A stretch of 60,271 nucleotides of DNA from Alkalibacterium kapii (GTDB taxonomy: Bacteria > Bacillota > Bacilli > Lactobacillales > Carnobacteriaceae_A): contig NZ_BJUY01000011.1 of NCBI RefSeq assembly GCF_007988865.1, forward strand, positions 1-60,271, written 5' to 3'. Numbering within the stretch: the first letter of the stretch is position 1; each line of letters begins with the position of its first letter. Below the pieces are notes generated by a model, which was not told the origin of the DNA, did no database searches, and worked only from the letters and a program-made list of their open reading frames with translations. Made by a program: the position numbers and the translations under genes. Positions 34,618 to 46,509 of the stretch are shown here, one piece after another.

Positions 34618-34721
34618 TCTATCATCCCTTCAGTTTACGTTCTTAAATGAACGTTTTTTCTTCCTTTTTAAGTGTATCATGAATAGAAAACAGTTACCAG
34701 AAAAGTTTGTTTTAGTTCGGT

Positions 34722-36839
34722 TCACTCGCCTCGCATTTTATTTCTGAATCGATCAAATATATTTTCTGTTTTGTCTTTGAATAGTGAGGCGCCTTCTTTA
34801 AATAACTCGCCTGCTTTTTCCATTCCGCCTGTTACTTGTTCAAGGAAGGTTTCCTCTTGTTCTTCTTTATATTCTACGCCGGCTTCTTCGACCAGGAATG
34901 TTGTTTTTTCAGTGTACGGAAGTATGCTTTCCATTTGATCTTTCAGCACCATCCCTATCCCTTTTGAGCTGTAGGTACTTAGATGATGATCATTATGGTC
35001 ATATCCTGCCCAGCTGGCCAGTACGATATCCGGTGTATAGCCAACAATCCACTGATCATTGGCACCAACGTCAGTATCCGTCTGAGTGGTTCCTGTTTTA
35101 CCAGCGATTTTATACCCAGCAGGCTGATTATTTCGGGCAGTTCCAGATTCAAAAACACTTAACAGCATACTGTTCATTTTATCAGCGACAGATTGGGAGA
35201 GAACGCGGGTCTTTTTGACTTCTGTATTATCAACGACTATAGCTCCTGTAGCATCAACGATTTTTGTGATAAAGTGGGGCGCAGCTCTGACTCCGTCATT
35301 TGAGAACACACTATACGCACTTGCTATTTCTAAAGGCGAGACACCTTTATTCCACCCACCACCTAATGCGAGTGTCCCAAGAGTCCGTTCACTACTATCG
35401 ACATCTATGCCAAACCTTTTCAGCTTGCTGACACTTTTCTCAATACCGATTTCATTGAGCAGCCAGACTGTCGGCGCATTCAGACTATTAGACAAGGCCT
35501 CGTACATGGGCACTTCACCCTGATACGTGCCTGACAAGTTGGTAGGTGTGTACTCTGTTTCTCCGTATGATAGTTCTTCATCAATAAGCATTGAATAAGG
35601 AGTATAACCTTCTTCTATCGCAGGAGCATAAACACCTAAAGGTTTGATTACAGAACCTGGTTGCCTATAGCTTTGTGTTGCCCTATTCAATCCTCTAAAA
35701 GTATACTCGCCTCTTCCACCAACAACCGCTTTTACGCCTCCACTTTTAGGATCCAAGGCAATCGATGCACTCTGAGATAAGGTTCCGTCTGCAGCTGTTT
35801 CAAATAAATGATCTTTCTCATATACTGCATTCATTTCCTGCTGGTAAGCTTGATTTAAAGACGTGTAGATCGTATAACCATTATTCAGTAAATCTTCTTC
35901 ATCTATGCCATAGTCATTACTGGCTTCATTTATTACTGCATCAAAGTAATAAGGGTAACGATAACTATCTTCACGGTCATATTTATCAGATAAATCAAGC
36001 CCTGTATTCTGATAGGTCTGTTTCTCTTCAGCAGTCAGTACCTCTGTGTTTTCCATTAGTTTAAGGACGACATTCCGACGTTCGATTGCTCTTTCATAAT
36101 CATCGATCGGATTATAATGACTGGGAGCTTTCAGCATTGCAGCAAGCGTAGCTGCTTCTGGTACAGTGACTTCATCAGCAGATTTTCCAAAATATTTTAA
36201 AGAAGCATCTTCAACACCCCAAACACCATTGCCGAAGTAAGCATTGTTTAGATACATTTCAAGAATATAATCCTTACTGTAATTTTTCTCTATTTCAATC
36301 GCGAGAAAAAGCTCCTTGAGTTTTCTCATAACCGTTTGATCAGCAGAAAGATAGGCATTCTTAGCAAGCTGCTGGGTGATCGTACTTCCACCGCCTACAA
36401 TCTGCCCCCTATTGATCACATAACCAAAAGCTGCGCGACCTAACCCAATCGGATCGAATCCTTTGTGCTTTTTAAAGCGCTGATCCTCTGTAGCAATCAC
36501 TGCATCTTTGATATTTTCTGATATCATTTCTGTTTTGACATAGGTTCCTTTTTGAGCATAAAGTCTTCCTGCTTCTTCACCAGAATCATCTATCACTGTG
36601 GTGGGTTGGGTTAGTCCAGCATGTAATGAGTCAACATCTGCGCTTTCTGCTAAAATGGCCAGATAGACACTGAAAAATAAAGCAGTCGTCAGAGAAAGCA
36701 GGATCATCCACTTCGTTAAATGCAGCTTTTTCCACTTCTTAGCCAACAAAAAGAATAGATGCCGGATTTTTGGTGAGATCTGCTTTTTTACATTACTCAA
36801 GTGATTCTTCATTTTATTTTTTACGTTATTTTCATTCAT
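34722..36839 (-). CDS. Class A penicillin-binding protein (PBP1A family)
   Basis: A 705-residue bifunctional peptidoglycan synthase. One N-terminal membrane segment (about 43-64, WMILLSLTTALFFSVYLAIL), a glycosyltransferase domain with the catalytic-Glu motif ATEDQRFKKHKG (about 115), GGGSTITQQLAKN, RKLKELFLAIEIEK and ILEMYLNNAYFGNG, then a transpeptidase with SVIK (about residue 395), SLN and KTGTT (about 580). The last 60 residues are a charged tail. Resembles PbpF/PBP1A; the exact paralogue is not assigned. ATG start; 90 bp gap to nrnA. Confidence 0.93.
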   Translation of the reverse strand: MNENNVKNKMKNHLSNVKKQISPKIRHLFFLLAKKWKKLHLTKWMILLSLTTALFFSVYLAILAESADVDSLHAGLTQPTTVIDDSGEEAGRLYAQKGTYVKTEMISENIKDAVIATEDQRFKKHKGFDPIGLGRAAFGYVINRGQIVGGGSTITQQLAKNAYLSADQTVMRKLKELFLAIEIEKNYSKDYILEMYLNNAYFGNGVWGVEDASLKYFGKSADEVTVPEAATLAAMLKAPSHYNPIDDYERAIERRNVVLKLMENTEVLTAEEKQTYQNTGLDLSDKYDREDSYRYPYYFDAVINEASNDYGIDEEDLLNNGYTIYTSLNQAYQQEMNAVYEKDHLFETAADGTLSQSASIALDPKSGGVKAVVGGRGEYTFRGLNRATQSYRQPGSVIKPLGVYAPAIEEGYTPYSMLIDEELSYGETEYTPTNLSGTYQGEVPMYEALSNSLNAPTVWLLNEIGIEKSVSKLKRFGIDVDSSERTLGTLALGGGWNKGVSPLEIASAYSVFSNDGVRAAPHFITKIVDATGAIVVDNTEVKKTRVLSQSVADKMNSMLLSVFESGTARNNQPAGYKIAGKTGTTQTDTDVGANDQWIVGYTPDIVLASWAGYDHNDHHLSTYSSKGIGMVLKDQMESILPYTEKTTFLVEEAGVEYKEEQEETFLEQVTGGMEKAGELFKEGASLFKDKTENIFDRFRNKMRGE

Positions 36840-36931
36840 AATTATCCCTCAATGATCTGTTTCTTTATCTTTTATATTCAGGTTAACATATTTAAACCAA
36901 CTGTCTATCCGACCTAAGAAGGATAAATCAT

Positions 36932-37903
36932 CTATTTATTTAACGCTTTTGTCAGTTTTTCCAAAATAAGATTTATTTCTTCATTGTTCTTCGCTCTAGC
37001 ACCACTTGCTAAGGGATGACCACCGCCATTATGCTCTGTTGCAATTTTATTGATAACTACTTCTTTAGATCTCAAACGTACACGGTAAGTACCTTCAGGC
37101 TGTTCAACAAACACTACCCACATCCTTACACCAGCGATATTTCCGAGAAAAGGTACAATAGGATGGGTATCTCCATCTTCAATGCCCAGTGACTTCAAAA
37201 TATCCCGAGTCAGAATGATGTGCAGCAGCCCTTTTTCTGATAATGTAAAGTTTTCTAAAACATACCCCATCAGTTTACCAGTCTGAGGCTCTATTTCATT
37301 CATTTTATTGTTCAGTTCTGTATGAGAAAAATTGAATGTCATCAACTCTCCTGCCGTTTTCATGGTATATGGCGTAACATTATCATACAAAAAGCGATTA
37401 GTATCTCCCACCATACCGGCATAAAGAAGACGTGCAGCCTTTTCAGTCATTTCGATCTCATCTGGAAAAGTCAACCACAAATCAGCTATCATTTCACTAC
37501 AGCTGCTTGCTCTCGTGTTGACCCATTCCACTTCCCCGTATGGATCATCAAGGGGATGGTGATCTATTTTGATCCATTGCTTAGCCATCTTGTAAAGCTG
37601 CCCATCTATGCGCTCAATATTGGCTGTGTCAGTAACTATAACGAGCGCTTGGTCATATAGATCTCTTTCCACTTTATCCATGGTATCCAGATAATTAAGA
37701 TGGTCCACAGAGGTTCCTGCGGCATAAACTGTTTTTTCAGGAAAAGTCGCTTTGATTATTTCTTTCAAACCGCATTGTGATCCAATAGCATCGGGATCCG
37801 GCCTGACATGTCTGTGGATAATTATTGTGTCCCACTTTTTTATAATGTCCCAGATATCTTTTTTCATATCGTAATCATGTATATTTTCCGATTTCAATTT
37901 CAT
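36932..37903 (-). CDS. nrnA: DHH/DHHA1 phosphoesterase (NrnA/YtqI-like)
   Basis: Degrades very short RNAs (nanoRNA) and/or pAp. The 323-residue protein has the DHH-family motifs HVRPDPDAIGSQCG (about residue 30), VTDTANIERID, IDHHPLDDPYG, YAGMVGDTNRFLYDNV, and the C-terminal DHHA1 GGGHPLASGA. ATG follows AGAGGAG. Next to ytoI, as in Bacillus (ytqI-ytoI). Assignment to the NrnA rather than another DHH subgroup rests on length and neighbour. Confidence 0.88.
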   Translation of the reverse strand: MKLKSENIHDYDMKKDIWDIIKKWDTIIIHRHVRPDPDAIGSQCGLKEIIKATFPEKTVYAAGTSVDHLNYLDTMDKVERDLYDQALVIVTDTANIERIDGQLYKMAKQWIKIDHHPLDDPYGEVEWVNTRASSCSEMIADLWLTFPDEIEMTEKAARLLYAGMVGDTNRFLYDNVTPYTMKTAGELMTFNFSHTELNNKMNEIEPQTGKLMGYVLENFTLSEKGLLHIILTRDILKSLGIEDGDTHPIVPFLGNIAGVRMWVVFVEQPEGTYRVRLRSKEVVINKIATEHNGGGHPLASGARAKNNEEINLILEKLTKALNK

Positions 37904-37923
37904 TTTTCTACTCCTCTTTTAAA

Positions 37924-39228
37924 CTACTTTTTCTGAATAAGCTGACAGATGATCATTGCCTTGGCAGCTAAATCATTCTCTGAATAGATTTGTACATCCA
38001 GCCTGGCAGAACGTCTGTTTTCATCGAAAATGACTGGCTTTATCTTTAATGAGTTACCTAAGTGTATCATATTAAAATAATGGAGATTCATCTGTTCTAC
38101 AACTAAATTTTTCTTTTTCAGCTTTGATAAATAGTTATAAACAGACTCCGTGATCACTTCACTCAGTACGCCAAATGATATCGTGCCCATACTGTCTATG
38201 GACTGCGGAGTCACTTGAAATGTATAATTGTCGTCACCGGATTCACGAATCACCTGATTGATCTGATCAGCGATCGTATCTCCCGACTGGGGCTGTTTTT
38301 GAATCGTCTGCATGGCTTTCATGATGTCCTGACGTGATATGATCCCAACAAGGGTCATGTCTCCAGAAACGACCGGCATCACTTCCAGTCCATCCCAGAT
38401 CATGGTGTGAGCAATTGATGCAACACTCATATATTTTTTTGCATAATCCGGATTTTTGGTCATTACTTTCTCGACTTTAACAGTATCTTCCTGACCTACT
38501 ACGTCTTTAGCAGTAACGATACCAGCTAGTCTCATATCCGGTAAAACGACTGGAAACCTGGAATGTTTACTTTCCTGATTCAATATACGGTAAGCATAAA
38601 CGGTATCATCCTTTTTCAAATACTGCGTTCTTTCGATTGGTGTATAGATCGTATGAACCTGCAGTATTTCTTTTTTTATTAATTGGTCTGTCATAGCCCG
38701 GTTGATCATTGTTCCCACAGTAAATGTGTCATAAGATGTGCTGAGTAACGGAAGTTTTTTCTGATTAGCGAGCTGAATGACACTGCTGCTGGGTTTAAAC
38801 CCTCCAGTAATCAATACAGCGGCTCCATTGCGTAATGACAGCTCCTGCGCCTTGTCTCTGTTCCCGACAATCATTAATGATTTTTCTGAAATATAACGAA
38901 GCATCGCCTCTTCCGTCATGGCGCCTATCGTAAATTTTGTCAACGTTTTATCCAATCCTAAAGAACCGCCATGAACTTCTCCATCAATAACTTTTACGAT
39001 TTCTCTGTAGGTAAGATTTTCAATGTTGTCATTATTTTTTGGTTCGATTCGGACTGTACCTACTCGTTGTATAGTAGATACGAGCCCAATGTTGTCTGCC
39101 TCTTTAATTGCACGATACGCTGTTCCTTCACTCACTTTCAGTTCTTTTGCTATCAATCGAACAGATAGTTTCTCTCCTACAGGCAAGGCTTCGATAAATG
39201 CTAAAATCTGTTCATGCTTTGTTTTCAT
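37924..39228 (-). CDS. YtoI-like regulator: HTH, DRTGG, CBS pair and hotdog domain
   Basis: A 434-residue multidomain protein. The N-terminal winged helix-turn-helix (about 1-60, LSVRLIAKELKVSEGTAYRAIKEADNIGL) is followed by a DRTGG domain (about 70-185), two CBS repeats (about 195-315, MTKNPDYAKKYMSVASIAHTM and GIISRQDIMKAMQ) and a C-terminal hotdog-fold domain (about 330-434). CBS pairs usually bind adenine nucleotides, so this may be a nucleotide-sensing DNA-binding protein. It follows dinB and precedes nrnA; target genes unknown. Confidence 0.88.
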   Translation of the reverse strand: MKTKHEQILAFIEALPVGEKLSVRLIAKELKVSEGTAYRAIKEADNIGLVSTIQRVGTVRIEPKNNDNIENLTYREIVKVIDGEVHGGSLGLDKTLTKFTIGAMTEEAMLRYISEKSLMIVGNRDKAQELSLRNGAAVLITGGFKPSSSVIQLANQKKLPLLSTSYDTFTVGTMINRAMTDQLIKKEILQVHTIYTPIERTQYLKKDDTVYAYRILNQESKHSRFPVVLPDMRLAGIVTAKDVVGQEDTVKVEKVMTKNPDYAKKYMSVASIAHTMIWDGLEVMPVVSGDMTLVGIISRQDIMKAMQTIQKQPQSGDTIADQINQVIRESGDDNYTFQVTPQSIDSMGTISFGVLSEVITESVYNYLSKLKKKNLVVEQMNLHYFNMIHLGNSLKIKPVIFDENRRSARLDVQIYSENDLAAKAMIICQLIQKK

Positions 39229-39256
39229 TTAAACTCATTTTTCCTTTCTACAGGGT

Positions 39257-40372
39257 TTACTCCCATAAAGGTAACGGGATATTCTCGAATACGATAGAGT
39301 CTAGACCAGTTACTGTTATACCCAAAAGTCTTATACTTAAGTCCTGACTTTCTTCTTCCCATATTGACACAGCGATCTGAAACAACATCTCTTCACTGTC
39401 AATGAAATCCGGGAAAGTTCGCCGTCTTGTATACGTTTGAAAATCTTCATATCGTATCTTTAACACAACTGTTTTCCCATGTTTCTGTTTTTTATTTAAG
39501 TTTTTCATTACTTTAACTGATAACTCTCTTAAAGCACCAATAACTTCATTTTCTGATACCAGGTTATGAGAAAATGTTGATTCTTTTCCTACGGATTTTG
39601 GCTCGCGATTATTTTTCACTTCACTGTTGTCGATTCCACGTACTTTTCTGTAAAGCGAATGACCCATCTTACCGAAATGTTCGACCAGCTCAAGTTCGTC
39701 TTTGCTGTATAAGTCCTGGCCAGTATAGATACCTATTCCATGCATTTTTTCTACAGATTTTTCTCCTACACCGTGATATTTTTCTATAGGTAGTTTCATT
39801 AAAAAATCATGTGCTTTATCCGGTGGTATCACTGTTATTCCATTTGGCTTGTTGAAATCCGAAGCTATTTTAGCTAAAAATTTGTTGTAAGAAACACCTG
39901 CTGAACAGGTTAAATTCAATTCCGTATAGATCTCTTTTCTTATTCTTTCAGCAATGATGGTTGCACTTTTGTGGTTGATATGGTTAGTCGTTACATCCAA
40001 GTATGCCTCATCAAGAGACAAAGGCTGTATTTTATCTGTATATCGCTGAAATATTTGATGCATTTTTCTAGATGCTTCTTTATACAGTTCAAAATTCGGT
40101 GGAACAAAAAGAGCTTTGGGGCAGAGCTCAAAAGCTTTCTGTGCACTCATAGCTGAATGAATGCCGTATTTTCGGGCTTCATAATTAGCTGTTGTCACAA
40201 CGCCCCGCCCCCCAGTATCTTTGGGATGCTTGGCTATAACTACGGGCTTATCAGAAAGAGATGGATTCTCTCTGATTTCCACAGAAGCATAAAATGCATC
40301 CATGTCGATATGGATGATTTTTCTGGAAATATTCCTTTCAGGTTCATCAAATATCAAAATACCATAACGCAC
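39257..40372 (-). CDS. dinB: DNA polymerase IV (Y family)
   Basis: Error-prone translesion polymerase. The 371-residue protein has IIHIDMDAFYASVEIRENP with the metal Asp (about residues 18-30), VVTTANYEARKYG, SLDEAYLDVT (catalytic Asp-Glu), AGVSYNKFLAKIASD, HhH region and a little-finger domain; it ends with no recognisable beta-clamp QLxLF motif, the tail being FENIPLPLWE, which may serve. I chose GTG 40372 with GGAGGG 7 nt before it; the longer ATG reading starts inside the promoter -10. No LexA box is visible upstream. Confidence 0.92.
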   Translation of the reverse strand: MRYGILIFDEPERNISRKIIHIDMDAFYASVEIRENPSLSDKPVVIAKHPKDTGGRGVVTTANYEARKYGIHSAMSAQKAFELCPKALFVPPNFELYKEASRKMHQIFQRYTDKIQPLSLDEAYLDVTTNHINHKSATIIAERIRKEIYTELNLTCSAGVSYNKFLAKIASDFNKPNGITVIPPDKAHDFLMKLPIEKYHGVGEKSVEKMHGIGIYTGQDLYSKDELELVEHFGKMGHSLYRKVRGIDNSEVKNNREPKSVGKESTFSHNLVSENEVIGALRELSVKVMKNLNKKQKHGKTVVLKIRYEDFQTYTRRRTFPDFIDSEEMLFQIAVSIWEEESQDLSIRLLGITVTGLDSIVFENIPLPLWE

Positions 40373-40403
40373 AGCTCTCCCTCCAATCTTATTCGATAAA
40401 TAC

Positions 40404-40409
40404 ATTATA
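40404..40409 (-). promoter_or_regulatory. -10 element of the dinB promoter
   Basis: Minus strand AGTATAAT 31 bp before the GTG start, with an AT-rich, poor -35 region. No GAAC-N4-GTTC site was seen between it and the comN terminator. Confidence 0.5.
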
Positions 40410-40469
40410 CTAAAAATAAAATGAAATCACGAATCTACTAGAAGGCGCCAGTTAAACCTTTTATTACAA

Positions 40470-40506
40470 GAAAAAACAAGCAGAGACATAATGACTCTAC
40501 TTGTTC
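40470..40506 (-). terminator. Terminator of comN
   Basis: Minus strand AACAAGTAGAG / CTCTGCTTGTT followed by TTTTTC. Confidence 0.85.
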
Positions 40507-40517
40507 CAATATTATTA

Positions 40518-40799
40518 TCATCTTAACAAGTCATCAAATTCCATCTCGTCGAGAGAGGATACACTATAGACTTGCGCTTTGAGTGAAGCATAATTGAAAT
40601 AATCATTAACATTTATAGACATGATATCTCTAACTTCCTGATAATATCTTTCCCGTTTTTTATGCTTCCACAAAAAATGGTTGCAATATTCCCACAAATC
40701 TTCAATACTGACTTGATTATATCCATTTTGAGCAAACTCATTCAATTTCTGTTTCAACCAGACATCGTATCTGTGAAAATCTTTAGATATCAAGTTCAA
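40518..40799 (-). CDS. comN: ComN-like post-transcriptional regulator
   Basis: A 93-residue soluble protein of the ComN (YrzD) family, named for post-transcriptional control of the comEA late-competence operon in Bacillus. Typical segment: YNQVSIEDLWEYCNHFLWKHKKRERYYQEVRDIMSINVNDYFNYASLKA. It starts at TTG, 6 nt after a strong AAGGAGGT. In Bacillus the gene lies near secDF and yajC (yrbF), and here it directly follows yajC; secDF is not in this window. Confidence 0.8.
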   Translation of the reverse strand: MNLISKDFHRYDVWLKQKLNEFAQNGYNQVSIEDLWEYCNHFLWKHKKRERYYQEVRDIMSINVNDYFNYASLKAQVYSVSSLDEMEFDDLLR

Positions 40800-40852
40800 G
40801 AGTCTACCTCCTTCGCCTAATAGAAAAGAATCTGCGCAAATGCCCTTTCTAT

Positions 40853-41188
40853 CTATTCATCGTCAGCTGAATCATCTGGGGTATTTGTTCCTAATTCTTC
40901 AACTTGTGGCGCTGAGACAGTATCGGCTATGGTAACGATCCGTGCAACTGCCCGACGTTCGAAGGTCAAATAAATCCCTTCGCAGTCAATGACTACTGTA
41001 TTATCCGGTTCAATGATTTCATCTACGACGCCATGTAACCCACCTATCGTAACGATCGAATCACCTTTTTTCAGTGAGTTCAACATGTTTTGCGTTTCTT
41101 TTGCTTTCTTTTGCTGTGGTCTGATCATCAGTACATACATCAGTCCCATAATAACTATAAAAGGAAGCATTGCTCCAATTAGGTCCAT
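40853..41188 (-). CDS. yajC: Preprotein translocase subunit YajC
   Basis: A 111-residue small membrane protein associated with SecDF. One N-terminal membrane segment (about residues 3-20, LIGAMLPFIVIMGLMYVLM), then the family motif IRPQQKKAKETQNMLNSLKKGD, a small beta domain (VTIGGLHGVVDEI) and an acidic tail (EELGTNTPDDSADDE type). ATG after AGGAGTG. Follows tgt as in most bacteria. Confidence 0.93.
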   Translation of the reverse strand: MDLIGAMLPFIVIMGLMYVLMIRPQQKKAKETQNMLNSLKKGDSIVTIGGLHGVVDEIIEPDNTVVIDCEGIYLTFERRAVARIVTIADTVSAPQVEELGTNTPDDSADDE

Positions 41189-41318
41189 TTAAACACTCCT
41201 CCGTTAATTTCGTATTTGTCAAAAGTTTCCAACTGTTTACATATTGATCGGTCAGATTAATATGTCATTACATACCTTAGCAAATTTTCCTCTAAATTAC
41301 TAGGAAAAACAGCGAACT

Positions 41319-43527
<2,209 letters not shown>

Positions 43528-43549
43528 TCTGTCTCTCCTTTTAATCTAA

Positions 43550-44563
43550 TCAATCATTCATTAAAAAAGTCAATTCAAGATGCTCATAAGCTTTTTGTGT
43601 TGCCATTCTCCCTCTTGACGTACGCTGGATAAATCCTTCTTGAAGTAAAAAAGGTTCTACCATATCCTCGATCGTATCAATCTCTTCACCAATATTAGCC
43701 GATAAGGTATTTAAACCAACAGGTCCCCCATCATAAAGCTTGATCAAAGTCGACAGGAATTTCTGATCGACGATATCCAATCCCTGATGATCCACTCGAA
43801 GCAGATCAAGTGCTTCTTTGGCAATCGTTTCCGTCACGACCCCTTGACCTTTAACTTCAGCATAATCACGCACTCTTTTTAGCAGGCGATTAGCGATCCT
43901 TGGCGTCCCTCTAGACCGGCGGGCAACTTCATAAGCCCCTTCTAAATTGATTTGTGATTGTAATACATGAGCTGATCTTATAACGATATCTTTTAACTCA
44001 TCTATTTGATAATACTCCATATGGGCAAGAATACCAAACCGATCTCTTAAAGGCGCAGACAGCGTTCCTGCTCGAGTAGTTGCTCCGATCAGAGTAAAGG
44101 GGGGTAAGGGAAAATGCACAGGATGTGCTGTATCGCCTTGTCCGATTATGATATCAACAAAAAAATCTTCCATCGCTGAATACAGCATTTCTTCAGCAAT
44201 ACGCGGCATCCGGTGAATCTCATCTATAAAGAGGATACCTCCAGGCTCCAGATCATTTAAAAGTGCAACGAGGTCTCCTGGCTTTTCGATCGCGGGTCCA
44301 CTGGTCGTTCTTATATCAGCCTTCATTTCATTAGCAACAACCATGGCCATGGTCGTCTTCCCAAGTCCGGGAGGCCCATATAGAAGAACATGATCCAATG
44401 CTTCTTCTCTTTTTCTAGCCGCTTCGATATAAATGGCTAATTCTTTTTTTATCTTTTCCTGACCTAAATAATCAGAAAGTGACTGCGGTCGAAGTGTTTT
44501 TTCAAGAGAAAATTCACTCTCATTTAAAAGCTCATCGGAGGTAATGTGCTGATTGTCTTCCAT
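43550..44563 (-). CDS. ruvB: Holliday junction branch migration helicase RuvB
   Basis: AAA+ motor that drives branch migration together with RuvA. The 337-residue protein has [16 protein letters not shown], Walker [10 protein letters not shown] (residues 63-71), Walker [11 protein letters not shown], sensor/arginine finger [17 protein letters not shown] and a C-terminal winged helix. Thirty bp after ruvA; ruvC is absent nearby, as in other Firmicutes that use RecU. Confidence 0.97.
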   Translation of the reverse strand: MEDNQHITSDELLNESEFSLEKTLRPQSLSDYLGQEKIKKELAIYIEAARKREEALDHVLLYGPPGLGKTTMAMVVANEMKADIRTTSGPAIEKPGDLVALLNDLEPGGILFIDEIHRMPRIAEEMLYSAMEDFFVDIIIGQGDTAHPVHFPLPPFTLIGATTRAGTLSAPLRDRFGILAHMEYYQIDELKDIVIRSAHVLQSQINLEGAYEVARRSRGTPRIANRLLKRVRDYAEVKGQGVVTETIAKEALDLLRVDHQGLDIVDQKFLSTLIKLYDGGPVGLNTLSANIGEEIDTIEDMVEPFLLQEGFIQRTSRGRMATQKAYEHLELTFLMND

Positions 44564-44593
44564 ATCTTTCTCCTTTATACGCTTTGACTATAG

Positions 44594-45202
44594 CTACTTT
44601 TTCATTAATTTACTTAGTGCTTCCCGTATATATCCATCTGTCGTACGAGATGTCTCTGTATCTATCTGCTTACGTACTCTTTTCACGTCCCGATTAGTAT
44701 AACCTAGAGCTAGCAGTGCCTCCATCGCTTCTTCAAAAGCGGTATTCTTTGAATAATTTTCTGCCATTTTAGAGGGAACAGTGTCTGTATCTGATGTACC
44801 GAATTCCTGTAGCTTCCCTTTTAAATCCAGGACGATTTGAGCAGCTGTCTTCTTGCCGACTCCAGGAAATTTTGTTAAAAACGTTTTGTTTTCTTCTTCG
44901 ATCGCTCTAACAAAGCCACTATGATCTTCATTCGCCAGAATAGCCAGGGCAGATTTGGGCCCGATTCCTGAAACGTTGATCAATTTTAAAAACAGATTTT
45001 TTTCCTGTGTTGAAATAAATCCAAAAAGATTCATGGCATCCTGTTTAACATCATGATATATATACAGTATTACCTCACTATATAATTTTTCTGATAGCCG
45101 GAAAGGATTTGCCATCAATACCTTGTACCCTATATCATTCGATTCCAAGACAATATAGCTTGGATAAATATGTTTAATGACTCCCTTTATGTATTCATAC
45201 AT
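44594..45202 (-). CDS. ruvA: Holliday junction DNA-binding protein RuvA
   Basis: Tetramer that binds four-way junctions and recruits RuvB. The 202-residue protein has the N-terminal OB-fold (MYEYIKGVIKHIYPSYIVLE), two HhH motifs (LINVSGIGPKSALAIL and LTKFPGVGKKTAAQIVLDL) and a flexible C-terminal RuvB-binding domain (AFEEAMEALLALGYTNRDVKRV). ATG 45202 is used with AGGAAA upstream; a TATAAT 40 bp upstream may give it a promoter separate from msrB. Confidence 0.96.
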   Translation of the reverse strand: MYEYIKGVIKHIYPSYIVLESNDIGYKVLMANPFRLSEKLYSEVILYIYHDVKQDAMNLFGFISTQEKNLFLKLINVSGIGPKSALAILANEDHSGFVRAIEEENKTFLTKFPGVGKKTAAQIVLDLKGKLQEFGTSDTDTVPSKMAENYSKNTAFEEAMEALLALGYTNRDVKRVRKQIDTETSRTTDGYIREALSKLMKK

Positions 45203-45249
45203 ATAAATTTCCTCATTCCATCTAATGTCGATCCATACTATTATAACAT

Positions 45250-45290
45250 AAAAACACCTGTCCATTAAATAACTCTCTGAACAGATGTTT
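45250..45290 (-). terminator. Terminator of msrB
   Basis: Minus strand ACATCTGTTC / GGACAGGTGT (with G-U pairs) followed by five T; 26 bp after the msrB stop. Confidence 0.8.
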
Positions 45291-45315
45291 CTCTTTCGAT
45301 CTTTTAATATGTCTT

Positions 45316-45756
45316 TTACTCAAATTCGGCTAAATAAACAGCGTACCCTTTTTCTTCCAATTCACTCTTAGGGATAAACCGCATTGCTGCAGAATTGATG
45401 CAATAACGCAGTCCCCCTTCAGCCTTAGGTCCGTCTGTAAAAACATGCCCTAAGTGAGAATCAGCTTCTTTACTTCTCACTTCTGTTCTTTCCATACCAA
45501 ATGTGCGGTCTCTTTTTTCTTTTATCGTTCGTTTCTCGATCGGTTTTGTAAAAGAAGGCCATCCGCAATCAGCATCATATTTGTCCTTCGAAGAAAATAG
45601 AGGTTCTCCGCTGACGACATCGACATAAATGCCTTCCTCGTAAAAATCATTGTACTTTCCAGTACCCGGTCTTTCTGTTGCGTTGTTCTGTGTGACTTCA
45701 TATTGTTCTGGTGTTAATTCTTTTTTTAATTGTTCTTTATCTTTATATTTATCCAT
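45316..45756 (-). CDS. msrB: Peptide methionine-(R)-S-oxide reductase MsrB
   Basis: Repairs R-methionine sulfoxide in proteins. The 146-residue protein has [39 protein letters not shown] and the catalytic [11 protein letters not shown] (Cys at about residue 119). The two CxxC zinc pairs of other MsrB proteins are absent, which is normal for this subgroup. No msrA is adjacent. ATG after AAAGGAG, 20 bp downstream of the DUF937 gene, so probably co-transcribed with it. Confidence 0.95.
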   Translation of the reverse strand: MDKYKDKEQLKKELTPEQYEVTQNNATERPGTGKYNDFYEEGIYVDVVSGEPLFSSKDKYDADCGWPSFTKPIEKRTIKEKRDRTFGMERTEVRSKEADSHLGHVFTDGPKAEGGLRYCINSAAMRFIPKSELEEKGYAVYLAEFE

Positions 45757-45776
45757 ATTTTTTCTCCTTTAACCTT

Positions 45777-46391
45777 TTACTTGAAAAGATTCCCCAATGC
45801 ATCTTTAGCTTTATCGACTGTACTGTTTCCACTGTCAGAGGAGTCACTGGAATCATCAGAGCCACCGAAGACTGAAGACAAGATATCTCCATAGCCAGAG
45901 TTTGATGACTGCTTTTTAACATTATCTGTCAGTCCACCAAGTAATTGGGATACGCCAGAACCAGTGAGTGACTGGCTGTTTGAACTGCGTTTAGCAATCA
46001 TACTTAAAGCCAAAGGTGCCAGCATGGATAAAACGGATTTAACTTTTGATGTCTCGGTGCCCGTTTTTTCAGCGACTTTCTTTTCAACACTTTCTTTCTT
46101 TGAACCGAAAGCCATATCTAGTAAACGGTTCCCTTCACTTTCGTCTGTGTTTTTTAATAAGTGATCCAAATTATCTGTGTTGTCATCTGCATGTCTTGAA
46201 GCGCTGTTAGCAAGTTCTTCAGAAACTTTCGTATCTTTCGTTGTTTGCTTATTCAAACCGTCCATAATCATCGGCAAACCCATCTGAGCGATTTTCTGAA
46301 CGGTTGAAGTATCTGTGTTTGCTCGTTTCGCTACTGAACTCATCGTGTCTTTGTTTCCTAACTGGTTCATGATCATCGATACAATATCCAT
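45777..46391 (-). CDS. DUF937 domain protein
   Basis: A 204-residue protein with the DUF937 repeat: NQLGNKDTMSSVAKRANTDTSTVQKIAQMGLPMIMDGLNKQ near the start and a second, similar helical unit (SKVKSVLSMLAPLALSMIAKRS, about 115-140). The tail is low-complexity, rich in Ser, Asp and Gly (GGSDDSSDSSDSGNS). No signal peptide. Function unknown in the family; it sits between mutL and msrB without an obvious link to either. Confidence 0.82.
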   Translation of the reverse strand: MDIVSMIMNQLGNKDTMSSVAKRANTDTSTVQKIAQMGLPMIMDGLNKQTTKDTKVSEELANSASRHADDNTDNLDHLLKNTDESEGNRLLDMAFGSKKESVEKKVAEKTGTETSKVKSVLSMLAPLALSMIAKRSSNSQSLTGSGVSQLLGGLTDNVKKQSSNSGYGDILSSVFGGSDDSSDSSDSGNSTVDKAKDALGNLFK

Positions 46392-46509
46392 TTCTCTAAC
46401 CCTCTTTCTTAATGATTGTCATAGTTCTATTATAATTATAAGGAACCCGACGACACTTTATCAAAGATTTAACCTTATTAAGAGGATCACAGTAAAAAAG
46501 ACTCAGAAA